Source: Patulibacter minatonensis DSM 18081
Lineage (GTDB): Bacteria > Actinomycetota > Thermoleophilia > Solirubrobacterales > Solirubrobacteraceae
Assembly: GCF_000519325.1 (NCBI RefSeq)
Contig: NZ_KI912613.1
Coordinates: forward strand, 91,279 to 145,530
Length of the DNA: 54,252 bases
Direction: 5' to 3'
Position 1 is the first letter of the stretch, and each line of letters starts with the position of its first letter. Positions 7,867-14,935 of the stretch are shown here, piece after piece. Under the pieces are notes generated by a model. The model was not told the origin of the DNA. It was given only the letters and a program-made list of their open reading frames with translations, and searched no databases. The position numbers and the translations under genes are program-made.

Positions 7867-8135
7867 CGTGTGGCCTCGCTCGGGGTCGTCGTGTCGTCGT
7901 GGCCCGCCGTCGCACCCGTGGCATCCGCCCACGGGGCGCGGTCGGCCGCGGTGAACGACGCCTCCCCCATCCCGACGGCGACCGCGCGCTCGGCCACGAC
8001 GCCGCGGTCGACGCCCGCGAGCGCGAGCTGCGGCGAGGCGACGAGGATCGAGCCGAGGCCGGTGGCCGGGATCGAGGTGCGGTGGGAGCGGGTCTGAGTG
8101 GGGAGCATGGTCGTGTCGGTCGTGGGAGCGCACAC
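7863..8135 (-). CDS. Small hypothetical protein, start-stop coupled to ilvB
   Basis: A 90-aa frame whose stop codon TGA overlaps the ilvB start (ATGA), the classic sign of translational coupling. The sequence (TRSHRTSIPATGLGSILVASPQLALAGV near the N terminus) is not recognised. GTG 8135 has GGGAG 7 nt upstream; ATG 8108 and GTG 8141 are alternatives. It could be a real protein or merely a translated leader that carries ribosomes into ilvB. Codon use is ordinary for the window. Confidence 0.45.
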   Translation of the reverse strand: MCAPTTDTTMLPTQTRSHRTSIPATGLGSILVASPQLALAGVDRGVVAERAVAVGMGEASFTAADRAPWADATGATAGHDDTTTPSEATR

Positions 8136-8190
8136 GAGCACGCTCCCGATGTTCGGGGCGGGCGGCGGACTCTGGAGGCTGAGACGCGGG

Positions 8191-8247
8191 TCCGGCGGGG
8201 CGCCGGTCGCGGTCTATGCCTGGGAGAGACCGGCCGTGAGGCCGGCT
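8191..8247 (-). promoter_or_regulatory. Candidate branched-chain amino acid attenuator upstream of ilvB
   Basis: On the minus strand four segments can pair alternately: 1 = GCCGGCC (8246-8240), 2 = GGCCGGT (8235-8229), 3 = ACCGGCG (8207-8201), 4 = GCCGGA (8196-8191). 1:2, 2:3 and 3:4 pairings exclude one another. Segment 1 begins two bases after the GTA GTA codons of the leader peptide, so a ribosome stalled on valine codons would free segment 2 for an anti-terminator. The 3:4 stem lacks a T-tract. Confidence 0.55.
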
Positions 8248-8327
8248 ACTACGAGCACGCCGAGGCGGACGCCGGAGGCGCCCGCGGAGATACGCGGCGT
8301 GATGTGACGGGAAGTCACGCCCGACAT
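8214..8327 (-). CDS. ilvB leader peptide
   Basis: A 37-aa frame ending in VRLGVLVVAGLTAGLSQA and a TAG at 8214-8216. The control codons read GTG CTC GTA GTA; GTA is rare in this GC-rich genome, which fits a ribosome-stalling run. Actinobacterial ilvB genes are known to be controlled by Val/Leu/Ile leader peptides, so position and composition agree. A GTG at 8318 is an alternative start. AGG lies about 10 nt before ATG 8327. Confidence 0.55.
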   Translation of the reverse strand: MSGVTSRHITPRISAGASGVRLGVLVVAGLTAGLSQA

Positions 8328-8378
8328 GATGCACGACCTGCGCGCGGATCGCCACCCGGGGTCGCCCGACAGCCCTCC

Positions 8379-8415
8379 GTGTCGGGTTCGGTACCCGGGC
8401 GGTACACGATCCGAC
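8379..8415 (+). repeat. 39-bp two-tier hairpin, family A, copy 1
   Basis: Begins GTGTCGGGTTCGGTACC and ends GGTACACGATCCGAC, matching the three copies at 9436-9613 except for a degenerate last arm. It lies in the divergent promoter region between the ilvB leader and the hydrolase gene. Confidence 0.85.
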
Positions 8416-8507
8416 GCGCAGCACCTTCGCCTCCACCACCACGCCACGCCCCGCCCCACCTGCCGGCCGCACGCGCCCGCGGGCCCCGCGCGTGCAACGC
8501 TCACCCG

Positions 8508-9383
8508 GTGACCGCCGCCGCCCCACCCGTCGTCGACCGCACCGTGGACGCCGGGGACGTCGAGCTCGCCCTCGTGGAGCGGGGCGAGGGACCGCTCGTC
8601 GTCGTCCTGCACGGATTCCCGGACAGCGTGTGGAGCATGGTGCCGCTCGTCGAGACGCTCGCGGCGGCCGGCTTCCACGCCGTCGCCCCCGCGATGCGCG
8701 GCTACGCGCCGTCGTCGCTGCCGGCCGGCCGGCGGACCACCCCGGTCGACCTGGCGCGCGACGTGCTCGCGATCGCCGACGCGCTCGGCGAGGAGGAGCT
8801 GATGGTCGTGGGCCACGACTGGGGTGCCGTGACCGCGCACACCGTCGCGACGCTGGCGCCGCACCGGATCCGCCGGATCGTGATGGCCGCCGTGCCGCAC
8901 ACCCACACGGTGATCACGAAGCCGACGCTCCGGCAGCTGTGGCGCTCCCGCTACATGCTGCAGTTCCAGGTCCCCGACGTCCCCGAGCGGATCGTCGGCC
9001 GCGACGGGCTGCGGTGGATCGACGACCTCGTCCGCCGCTGGTCGCCCGGCTGGGACCCGACCGACGAGCAGCTCGCGAGGTTCCGCGCCGGGTTCGCGAC
9101 CCGCGGCAACCTCTCCGCCGCGCTCGGCTACTACCGCGGGATCCCGCTGGCGATCACGCACGGCGACGACCGCCGGATCGTCTTCGGCCGCGTCCCCGTA
9201 CCGACGCTCGTGATCCGCGGCGAGGGCGACGCCTGCATGGGGCCCGAGAAGTTCGACGACCTCGGCGACCGCTTCACCGGCGGGGTGCGCCTGGCGTCGA
9301 TCCCGGGCGCCGGCCACCACATGCACGTCGAGGCGCCGGACGTCTTCGCCGACCACGTGCTCGCCCACCTGCAGAGCGCCTGA
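8508..9383 (+). CDS. Alpha/beta hydrolase, epoxide hydrolase-like
   Basis: Soluble hydrolase of 291 aa. The nucleophile elbow VGHDWGA carries Asp, the residue used by epoxide hydrolases and haloalkane dehalogenases rather than the Ser of esterases; HGFPD at about residue 40 forms the oxyanion hole, RGEGDACMG supplies the acid and GAGHHMHVEAPD the catalytic His. A cap segment with YMLQFQVPD follows strand 6, as in epoxide hydrolases. The start is GTG 8508; no good Shine-Dalgarno is seen. It is flanked on both sides by family A hairpins. Substrate unknown; a dehalogenase role is less likely given the HGFPD and cap sequence. Confidence 0.88.
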   Translation: MTAAAPPVVDRTVDAGDVELALVERGEGPLVVVLHGFPDSVWSMVPLVETLAAAGFHAVAPAMRGYAPSSLPAGRRTTPVDLARDVLAIADALGEEELMVVGHDWGAVTAHTVATLAPHRIRRIVMAAVPHTHTVITKPTLRQLWRSRYMLQFQVPDVPERIVGRDGLRWIDDLVRRWSPGWDPTDEQLARFRAGFATRGNLSAALGYYRGIPLAITHGDDRRIVFGRVPVPTLVIRGEGDACMGPEKFDDLGDRFTGGVRLASIPGAGHHMHVEAPDVFADHVLAHLQSA

Positions 9384-9435
9384 GGGCCCGGGCCGACGAT
9401 GGCCCGGGTGGGGCGGGCCGAGGCCGACGTGCCGC

Positions 9436-9613
9436 GTGTCGGGTTCGGTACCTGGGCGGTACACGATCCGACACGGCCGCCCTCCGGGCGGGCGCCGACC
9501 GCCGCGTGTCGGGTTCGGTACCCGGGCGGTACAGGATCCGACACGACCGCCGTCCGGTCGCGGGGCCGACCGCTGCGTGTCGGGTTCGGTACCTCGGCGG
9601 TACACGATCCGAC
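9436..9613 (+). repeat. Family A hairpin array, three copies at 70-71 bp period
   Basis: Copies at 9436-9474, 9506-9544 and 9577-9613 share GTGTCGGGTTCGGTACC, a TGGGC-like loop and GGTACACGATCCGACAC. The outer arms GTGTCGG/CCGACAC and inner arms GTACC/GGTAC are self-complementary. The 31-32 bp between copies are also related to one another, so this is a 70-bp tandem repeat. The array fills the gap downstream of the hydrolase gene (9384-9816); no gene is visible there. Confidence 0.9.
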
Positions 9614-9816
9614 GAGGTCGTCCCCGGCCGGACCGTCGTCCACGGCCACCACCGGCCCGACCGCACCGCCCACCCGGATCGGGAACCCGTCACCGCCGTC
9701 GCCCCGGGAGGGGTAGTCTGCGCGCGCACGCCGTCCCGCCGATGCCCGGCGACGATCGCGTGCAGGACGGTGTTCCCCGCACCACCGGCGGTTCACGAGG
9801 TCACCACGGGAGCGAC

Positions 9817-10200
9817 GTGTCGCAGTACGGCAGCACCACCACGATCGAGGGCGACGGTCCGGGCGGCCGACCATCCGCCTGGGTCCCCCGCCCCGCAGTG
9901 ACGCAGCTGGTCGTGTCGGACGCCGCGGTCCAACCCGCGCACGCCCCGTCGGTCGCCGTCGCGCACCATGTCCCCGCGTTCGAGTCCGGCGTGGTGGTCC
10001 CGCGCCGAGCTCCGGCCTTCGAGCGCGACGCCGCACCGCGCACCGAGCCGGTCCCCGCCGACGCGGCCGACCCCGGAGCGCTCGCCTCCCCCTGGGACCA
10101 CACCGATCCGCGGGTCTGGTTCCGCGCCCTGCTCGTCCCCGGCGTGCTGCTGCTCGTCGTGGTCGTCGTCGCGGTCGTCGCGATCACGTCGCCGGCGTAG
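9817..10200 (+). CDS. Small single-pass membrane protein
   Basis: A 127-aa protein with a soluble, Pro/Ala/Val-rich N-terminal region of about 95 residues and one C-terminal transmembrane helix (FRALLVPGVLLLVVVVVAVV), i.e. a tail-anchored topology. GTG 9817 is preceded by GGGAG at 4-nt spacing; an in-frame ATG at 9742 has no ribosome site. No family recognised. It ends 134 nt before a convergent gene, with a strong hairpin between. Confidence 0.6.
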   Translation: MSQYGSTTTIEGDGPGGRPSAWVPRPAVTQLVVSDAAVQPAHAPSVAVAHHVPAFESGVVVPRRAPAFERDAAPRTEPVPADAADPGALASPWDHTDPRVWFRALLVPGVLLLVVVVVAVVAITSPA

Positions 10201-10285
10201 GCGACGCCGCACGACCCCGACGCCGGTGGGCGGAGCGCCGGTCAGGCGGGCCGGCGGCGAGGCGCGGCGCCGGTGGGGCGCGACG

Positions 10286-10324
10286 CCCGCGGCCGGCGGG
10301 CCGATGCCCGTCACCGGCCGCGGG
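10286..10324. terminator. Strong bidirectional hairpin
   Basis: CCCGCGGCCGG (10286-10296) pairs perfectly with CCGGCCGCGGG (10314-10324), with an inner CGGGC-CGAT-GCCCG hairpin. It separates convergent genes ending at 10200 and 10334. Confidence 0.65.
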
Positions 10325-10333
10325 ATCCGCCGG

Positions 10334-10648
10334 TCAGAGCTCGCCCTTGTCCCCGCCGATCGGGATGGCCCCGTAGGTGCGGATGTCCGGCGCCTGGTCG
10401 AGGAGCTCCTCCGCGCGGGCGAGGACCGCCTTCAGGTGGTCGGTCTCGAAGTGCCCGCCGAGCGCCTCGGGGCTCGCCCACTTCTCGATCGTCGTGAACT
10501 CCTGCGGGTCGTCGACGTTCTTCTGCAGGGAGTAGAAGAGGCAGCCCTCCTCGCCGTGGGTGGCGGCGACGAGCTCCGAGAGGGCGGCCTCGGTCTCGGC
10601 CTCCTTGCCCTCGCGGGCGTGGATGTGGGCGACGACGACGACGGTCAT
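10334..10648 (-). CDS. Antibiotic biosynthesis monooxygenase (ABM) family protein
   Basis: A 104-aa ferredoxin-like dimeric barrel protein. The pattern MTVVVVAHIHAREGKEAETEAALSELV, then GCLFYSLQKNVDDP and FTTIEKWASPEAL...HFETDHLK is typical of YgiN-type quinol monooxygenases and related ABM proteins, which act on quinols or polyketides without cofactors. ATG 10648 lies 6 nt after a minus-strand -10 TAGCGT (complement of 10655-10660), so the mRNA is probably leaderless. Stand-alone gene; substrate unknown. Confidence 0.85.
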   Translation of the reverse strand: MTVVVVAHIHAREGKEAETEAALSELVAATHGEEGCLFYSLQKNVDDPQEFTTIEKWASPEALGGHFETDHLKAVLARAEELLDQAPDIRTYGAIPIGGDKGEL

Positions 10649-10736
10649 GGACCGACGCTATCCGCGGTCGTCGCGGCGCGGGGATCGTGCGGCGTACGCG
10701 GCTGCGGGAGGCCACCCCGCCTGCGACGATCGCCCG

Positions 10737-10967
10737 ATGAGCGCGCGCGACCTGGTCCACGTCACCACCGCGCTCGGGCGCCTGGCCGGGGGCCGCGCCG
10801 GCGTCGGCGTGTCGGTCGACGCGATCGACGGCGAGATCGGCCGCGGGCACGGCGACATGCGCACGCCGCTGAACCTCGCCGACCTGGCCGCGCGCGGGCA
10901 CGCCGAGGAGCAGCCGGACGGCACCTGGGCGCTGACCCCCGCGGGCGTCCAGCGCCTGGAGGCCTGA
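10737..10967 (+). CDS. Small hypothetical protein, possible winged helix
   Basis: A 76-aa protein. The segment AIDGEIGRGHGDMRTPLNLADLAARGHAEEQPDGTWALTPAGVQRLEA reads like the second half of a winged helix (recognition helix, then wing with a W-x-LTPxG turn common in PadR/MarR-like domains). It probably is cotranscribed with ybaK, which starts 2 nt after its stop codon; GGAGG at its end is ybaK's ribosome site. Function unknown. Confidence 0.65.
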   Translation: MSARDLVHVTTALGRLAGGRAGVGVSVDAIDGEIGRGHGDMRTPLNLADLAARGHAEEQPDGTWALTPAGVQRLEA

Positions 10968-10969
10968 GC

Positions 10970-11446
10970 GTGGCGGGCCGCGAGACGCCCGCCACGCGGG
11001 CCGCCCGGTCCGCGGGCGTGGCGTTCCAGCTGCACGAGTACCCGCACGACCCCGCCGCAGACTCGTACGCGCTGGAGGCGACCGAGGCGCTCGGCCTCGA
11101 CCCCGCGCGGGTGTTCAAGACCCTGGTGGTCGACCGCGACGGCGCGCTCGCGGTCTGCGTCGTCCCGGCGGACGCGACCCTCGACCTGCGGTCGCTGGGC
11201 AAGCGGACGACGATGGCCGACCCGGCGCGGGCGGAGCGCGCGACGGGCTACGTCACCGGCGGCATCAGCCCGCTGGGGCAGCGGCGGGCGCTGCCGACGC
11301 TCGTCGACGACAGCGCGACGGGGTCGGGCACGATCTTCGTCAGCGCCGGGCGCCGGGGCCTCGAGATCGAGCTGGCGCCCGAGGACCTCGTGGCACTGAC
11401 GGGTGCGGAGGTCCGTCGGGTCCGACGGACCCCGTCGTCGACCTGA
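10970..11446 (+). CDS. ybaK: Cys-tRNA(Pro) deacylase, YbaK/EbsC family
   Basis: A 158-aa trans-editing domain protein that would hydrolyse misacylated Cys-tRNA(Pro). Family landmarks are TPATRAARSAGVAFQLHEYPHD at the N terminus, the catalytic-lysine region ARVFKTLVV, and TGYVTGGISPLGQRRALPT, a hallmark of YbaK. Start GTG 10970 is preceded by GGAGG at about 8 nt. Length fits the family. It is the second gene of a two-gene unit and ends at a hairpin (11454-11469). Confidence 0.93.
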   Translation: MAGRETPATRAARSAGVAFQLHEYPHDPAADSYALEATEALGLDPARVFKTLVVDRDGALAVCVVPADATLDLRSLGKRTTMADPARAERATGYVTGGISPLGQRRALPTLVDDSATGSGTIFVSAGRRGLEIELAPEDLVALTGAEVRRVRRTPSST

Positions 11447-11453
11447 CCGCGGG

Positions 11454-11469
11454 CCGGCGCTCGCGCCGG
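11454..11469. terminator. Hairpin between convergent genes
   Basis: CCGGCGC (11454-11460) and GCGCCGG (11463-11469) are perfect arms with a 2-nt centre, located between ybaK and the convergent small membrane protein gene. Confidence 0.5.
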
Positions 11470-11497
11470 TCGACGGAGCCCGGACCTCGTCGTCGGC

Positions 11498-11644
11498 CTA
11501 GTGGTACGGGCGGTTCGCGAAGAACAGGACGATGCCCAGGAGCATCGCGAAGACGCCCATCCCGCAGGCGCCGATGAACATGACCGTCAGCTTGGCGATC
11601 AGCTCCTCGGCCTTCCGCACGTCGTTCAGACCGGGGTCGCTCAT
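11498..11644 (-). CDS. Small single-pass membrane protein
   Basis: A 48-aa protein with an amphipathic N-terminal region (DVRKAEELIAKL) and one hydrophobic helix (VMFIGACGMGVFAMLLGIVLFF). ATG 11644 lies 6 nt after a minus-strand -10 TACGAT (complement of 11651-11656), the recurrent leaderless arrangement of this window, which supports it as a real gene and fixes its start. Function unknown. Confidence 0.65.
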   Translation of the reverse strand: MSDPGLNDVRKAEELIAKLTVMFIGACGMGVFAMLLGIVLFFANRPYH

Positions 11645-11767
11645 ACCCGGATCGTAGTCCTGGGACGGGGCCACCCGAGCGGGGTGGCGCGCTGCATCGC
11701 ACCGGGCGGATCGCCGCTCACCACGGAGGATCCGAGCCGTCGGGCGCATTGCCGCCCACGTGGCGCT

Positions 11768-12346
11768 TCAGCCCTCGAGGCGCTCCCGGAGCGCCGCGAT
11801 CCGGGCCCCTCGGGAGGACGGCGGACGATCGCCGGGACGGGCCGGGACCTCGCCGCGGGCGACCGACGCCTCGAGCTCCTCGAGCAGCGCCTCGGTGCGG
11901 CGCCGGAGCACCCTGCCGCCGAGGTCGGCGACGAGCTCGTCGAGCCGGTGCTCGTTGTCGGGCTCCTCCTCGACCTCCGCCACGACCGCGACGCTGCCGG
12001 GCGGCAGGTCGTGGACGGCGGCCACGATCGCGTCCTCGTCCTCGGACGCCTCCTCCGCGTCGAAGCGCTCGCCGAGTCGGGTCCCGACGCCCCAGCCGAC
12101 GACCGCCCCGAGGGGGCCGCCGAGGATCCCGACCAACCCGCCGAGCGTGCCGGTGTGCCGCATCCCGTCGCCGGCGGCCTCGCGCAGCTCGCCGACCGCG
12201 ACGGTGCCGTCCGCGGCGACCTCCACCGTGACGAGCGCGTTCAGGACGAGCTTGTCCATCCGCGACGCGTCGCGCAGGGCGTCCACCACCGCCGTCGCCC
12301 GGGCGGGGTCCTCCAACCGGATCGAGACGACGTTCTCATGGGTCAT
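11768..12346 (-). CDS. DUF1269-like protein
   Basis: A 192-aa protein resembling the DUF1269 family: an N-terminal ferredoxin-like half (VVSIRLEDPARATAVVDALRDAS), a central glycine-rich hydrophobic hairpin (GTLGGLVGILGGPLGAVVGWGVG, about residues 87-110) that may insert into or associate with membrane, and a second charged half (SVAVVAEVEEEPDNEHRLDELVADLGGRVLRR). The C-terminal 35 residues are basic and disordered. GGAG lies about 8 nt before ATG 12346. It is 54 nt downstream of the quinone oxidoreductase gene, so cotranscription is likely. Relatives are often stress-associated, but the role is unknown. Confidence 0.7.
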   Translation of the reverse strand: MTHENVVSIRLEDPARATAVVDALRDASRMDKLVLNALVTVEVAADGTVAVGELREAAGDGMRHTGTLGGLVGILGGPLGAVVGWGVGTRLGERFDAEEASEDEDAIVAAVHDLPPGSVAVVAEVEEEPDNEHRLDELVADLGGRVLRRRTEALLEELEASVARGEVPARPGDRPPSSRGARIAALRERLEG

Positions 12347-12400
12347 GCGGCAGCTCCGTGGCGGACGCGCCCGGGAGCGGACGCGGCGTCCCCGTACCCG

Positions 12401-13321
12401 TCAGGGCACGAGCACGATCTTGCCGTGGGTCGTGCGGTCGGCCAGGCGCGTGTAGGCCTCCGCCACCCGCTCGAGCGGGTAGGTCGCGGCGATCGGCACC
12501 TCGACGGCGCCCGATGCGACGAGCTCGGCGACCTCGGCGAGCGCCTCCGCGCTCGCGGTCTCCGACGTTCCCTGCGTCGTGATGCCGTGCGCGGCGGCGG
12601 CCTCGAAGTCGAAGATCGTGTTGATCCGCTCCTTCGCGACGCCGAGACCCAGCGCGAGCTCGACGTACCCGTTCCCGAAGAGGTCGACGAACCCGTCGAC
12701 CCGACCGCCGGCGGCCTCCCGGATCCGGTCCTCGACCCCGTCGCCGTGCGCGACCGGGACGACGCCGTGGCTCCGGAGCCACTCGTGGTTGCGCTCGCTC
12801 GCCAGGCCGATCACCGTCGCCCCGGTCCGGCGGGCGAGCTGCGTCGCGATCGACCCGACGCCGCCCGCGCCGGCCGACACGACGACGACCTCGCCGTCCT
12901 GCGGCGCCACCGCCCGGACCGACCCGAGCGCCGCCATCCCGGCGACGAACAGCGACCCCGCGACCTCCCAGGACACCGCCTCCGGCTTCGCCGCCACCTG
13001 GTCGGCCGGGACGACGACGAGCTCCGCGTGGCTGGCGCGCTCGTCGGTCCACCCGAGGACCTCGTCGCCGACCGCGACCGCGTCGACACCGGCCCCCAGC
13101 TCCTCGACCACGCCGGCGAGGTCGCTGCCCTGGCCGGACGGGAACGTCGTCGGCCAGCGGTCGGCGAAGACGCCCTCCCGGATCGCGCTCTCGCCGGGGT
13201 TGATCCCGGCCGCCTTCACCCGGATCAGCACCTGCCCGTCCCCGGGCGTCGGCCGCTCGACCTCCCGCACCTCCAGCACGTCGACCCCGCCGTGCTCGTC
13301 GAACCTGATCGCCTTGGACAT
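12401..13321 (-). CDS. NADP-dependent quinone oxidoreductase (MDR superfamily)
   Basis: Zinc-independent medium-chain dehydrogenase/reductase of 306 aa, expected to reduce quinones or enones with NADPH. The GroES-like part shows MSKAIRFDEHGGVDVLEVREVERP and GINPGESAIREG, and the Rossmann part shows VVSAGAGGVGSIATQLARRTGATVIGL. No zinc-ligand cysteines are present. ATG 13321 is preceded by AAGGAG at 6 nt. The gene is divergent from the ATPase-LuxR regulator at 13459, with inverted repeats in the gap. Confidence 0.88.
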   Translation of the reverse strand: MSKAIRFDEHGGVDVLEVREVERPTPGDGQVLIRVKAAGINPGESAIREGVFADRWPTTFPSGQGSDLAGVVEELGAGVDAVAVGDEVLGWTDERASHAELVVVPADQVAAKPEAVSWEVAGSLFVAGMAALGSVRAVAPQDGEVVVVSAGAGGVGSIATQLARRTGATVIGLASERNHEWLRSHGVVPVAHGDGVEDRIREAAGGRVDGFVDLFGNGYVELALGLGVAKERINTIFDFEAAAAHGITTQGTSETASAEALAEVAELVASGAVEVPIAATYPLERVAEAYTRLADRTTHGKIVLVP

Positions 13322-13352
13322 CCCGTGCTCCTTCGTTCGTTGCGTCTGACCT

Positions 13353-13403
13353 GCACCCATGGTGCGGTCCGGGCGCCTGCCCGACGACTACCCGCTCGGG
13401 CAG
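13353..13403. promoter_or_regulatory. Inverted repeats in divergent promoter region
   Basis: GCACC-CAT-GGTGC (13353-13365) and CTGCCCGA (13377-13384) with TCGGGCAG (13396-13403) lie between the quinone oxidoreductase and the LuxR-type gene, followed by a third hairpin CTGCCCG-GG-CGGGCAG. They are candidate regulator sites; no direct evidence of binding. Confidence 0.4.
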
Positions 13404-13458
13404 TCCTGCTGCCCGGGCGGGCAGGTGGGCGGGGACGGCCGCGAGCTACGATCGCTCC

Positions 13459-14778
13459 ATGACGCAGCCCGCGTGGAGCGACCCGGCCTGGGCCCTGGAC
13501 GCCGCCGCGCGGCTCGTGGCCGCGCCGCGCCCCGAGGTCCTGAGCACGTTGCAGCCGCTGATGGACGAGGTCCTCCCCGCAGGCGACGACCGGCTCGTCG
13601 CGATGCTCACCGGCGACTGCTCGCGCGCGCCGCTGAAGCGCCACGGCGGGTCCGGGCTGGAGGCCGCGCCGACGAGCGCCGAGCTCGCGCAGCTGGCCGG
13701 GCGCACCTCCCCCGGCGCTCCGTGGGTCGGTGTCGCGCCGCTGGCCGGCACGGAGCGACCGATCCTGGCCGTCGCCTCCTCGCCGCCGGGGTCCGGCGGC
13801 GCGCTGCTGGCGATCGTGCTCCGGGACGACGCCCCCGACCCCGAGGCGGTGCGGGTCGCCCGCGGGCTCTGCGACGTCGTGGTCGCGGCGATGGCCGACC
13901 GCGCTGCGGACGTCCCGCCGAGCAGCCTCGTCGACAGCCTGGCCGCGTCGCAGGAGCGGGCGCGGACGATCGCCGAGCTCGGTGACGCGCACGAGGCGAC
14001 CCTCGCGGCGCTGCTGGGGACGCTGCGGGCCCGCGACGTCGACGACCGCACCGCGCGCGCGGCCGCCGTCGACGTGGCGGTCGCCGCCCTCATCGAGCTG
14101 CGCGAGGCCGGGCACCGCGACCGTGCGCTCAGCGAGGAGCCCGCCGACAAGGCGTTCGAGCGCCTCGCCGAGGAGCTCGGGCCCCTCACGCGGTTCGGGT
14201 CCGCGACGCTCGAGCTCGTCGGCCCCGAGGACGACCGCGCCCTGCCGGCCGACCTCGCCCACGCGGCGCGCGCGATCTCCCGCGGCGTCGCGCTCGTGCT
14301 GCTCGACCAGGACGCCGTCGGCCGGATCCGCCTGGGGTGGCGCGTCCAGGACGACGCGCTCGTGCTCGTCGCGCGGGACGACGGCCCGGGCGCGATCACC
14401 CGCGACGCCCTGGCGGTCCACCGCACGGCGGAGCGCGTCGCGGCCCTGGACGCGACGCTCGACGTCGACGCCACGCCCGGTTGGGGGACGACGGTCACCG
14501 TCCGGGTCCCGCTGGCGGCCGTCGCCGCACGGGAGGCAGGCCCGCTCGCGGCCCTCGGCGAGCGCGAGCTCCAGGTCCTCGCCGAGCTGACGCGCGGTGC
14601 CCGCAACCGCGAGATCGCGGAGACCCTGTCGGTCACCGACCACACGGTGAAGTTCCACGTCGCCAACGTCCTGAGGAAGCTCGACGTGCGCTCCCGCGGG
14701 GAGGCCGCCGCCCTCGCGCGCGAGCACGGGCTCGGGGCCGCGGCGCCCCGGCTGCGCGCGGTCGCCGGCGGGCGATGA
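13459..14778 (+). CDS. Fused histidine kinase-type ATPase and LuxR DNA-binding regulator
   Basis: A 439-aa protein with three parts: an N-terminal region (1-130) of unknown fold, possibly a small sensor; a central part with a helical segment (130-220) followed by a GHKL/HATPase_c-like ATP-binding domain (about 245-355: VARDDGPGA as G1 box, GWGTTVTVRVPL as G2-like end); and a C-terminal LuxR helix-turn-helix (366-420: LGERELQVLAELTRGARNREIAETLSVTDHTVKFH). It thus combines ATP binding and DNA binding in one chain with no receiver domain and no obvious phospho-acceptor histidine motif. ATG 13459 lies 6 nt after TACGAT (13447-13452), a leaderless promoter. It may control the divergent quinone oxidoreductase. 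Confidence 0.8.
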   Translation: MTQPAWSDPAWALDAAARLVAAPRPEVLSTLQPLMDEVLPAGDDRLVAMLTGDCSRAPLKRHGGSGLEAAPTSAELAQLAGRTSPGAPWVGVAPLAGTERPILAVASSPPGSGGALLAIVLRDDAPDPEAVRVARGLCDVVVAAMADRAADVPPSSLVDSLAASQERARTIAELGDAHEATLAALLGTLRARDVDDRTARAAAVDVAVAALIELREAGHRDRALSEEPADKAFERLAEELGPLTRFGSATLELVGPEDDRALPADLAHAARAISRGVALVLLDQDAVGRIRLGWRVQDDALVLVARDDGPGAITRDALAVHRTAERVAALDATLDVDATPGWGTTVTVRVPLAAVAAREAGPLAALGERELQVLAELTRGARNREIAETLSVTDHTVKFHVANVLRKLDVRSRGEAAALAREHGLGAAAPRLRAVAGGR

Positions 14779-14890
14779 GGGCCGGCGCGCGGCCGACCCG
14801 GCCGTCGCACGGGCCCGGCCGTCGTGGGTGCGTCCACCCACTCGTCGAACCCGTGCAGGTCGACGGCCCGGGGCGTTCTATATTGGGCCG

Positions 14891-14935
14891 ATGCCCGCCT
14901 GCCGCCTCACGCGTCGCCCCGCGCCCCGGCGATGA
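14891..14935 (+). CDS. Leaderless upstream mini-frame coupled to TetR gene
   Basis: ATG 14891 lies 6 nt after a -10 TATATT (14879-14884), so it would be the first codon of the transcript. The 14-codon frame (MPACRLTRRPAPRR) ends in a TGA overlapping the TetR start ATG (ATGA at 14932-14935). The TetR ATG itself has no Shine-Dalgarno, so reinitiation after this mini-frame is a sensible way to translate it. Confidence 0.5.
   Translation: MPACRLTRRPAPRR

Noticed and set aside
5653-8097. Very long open frame antisense to acetolactate synthase (and similar long frames opposite most genes)
   Set aside because: High GC content removes stop codons from other frames. The composition is Arg/Pro/Ala-rich with no family motif, while the opposite strand encodes a clear enzyme.
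9436-9613. CRISPR-like geometry: 39-nt palindromic repeats with 31-32 nt spacers
   Set aside because: The spacers are homologous to one another, only three repeats exist, a related copy lies elsewhere, and there are no cas genes. It is a tandem repeat of 70 bp.
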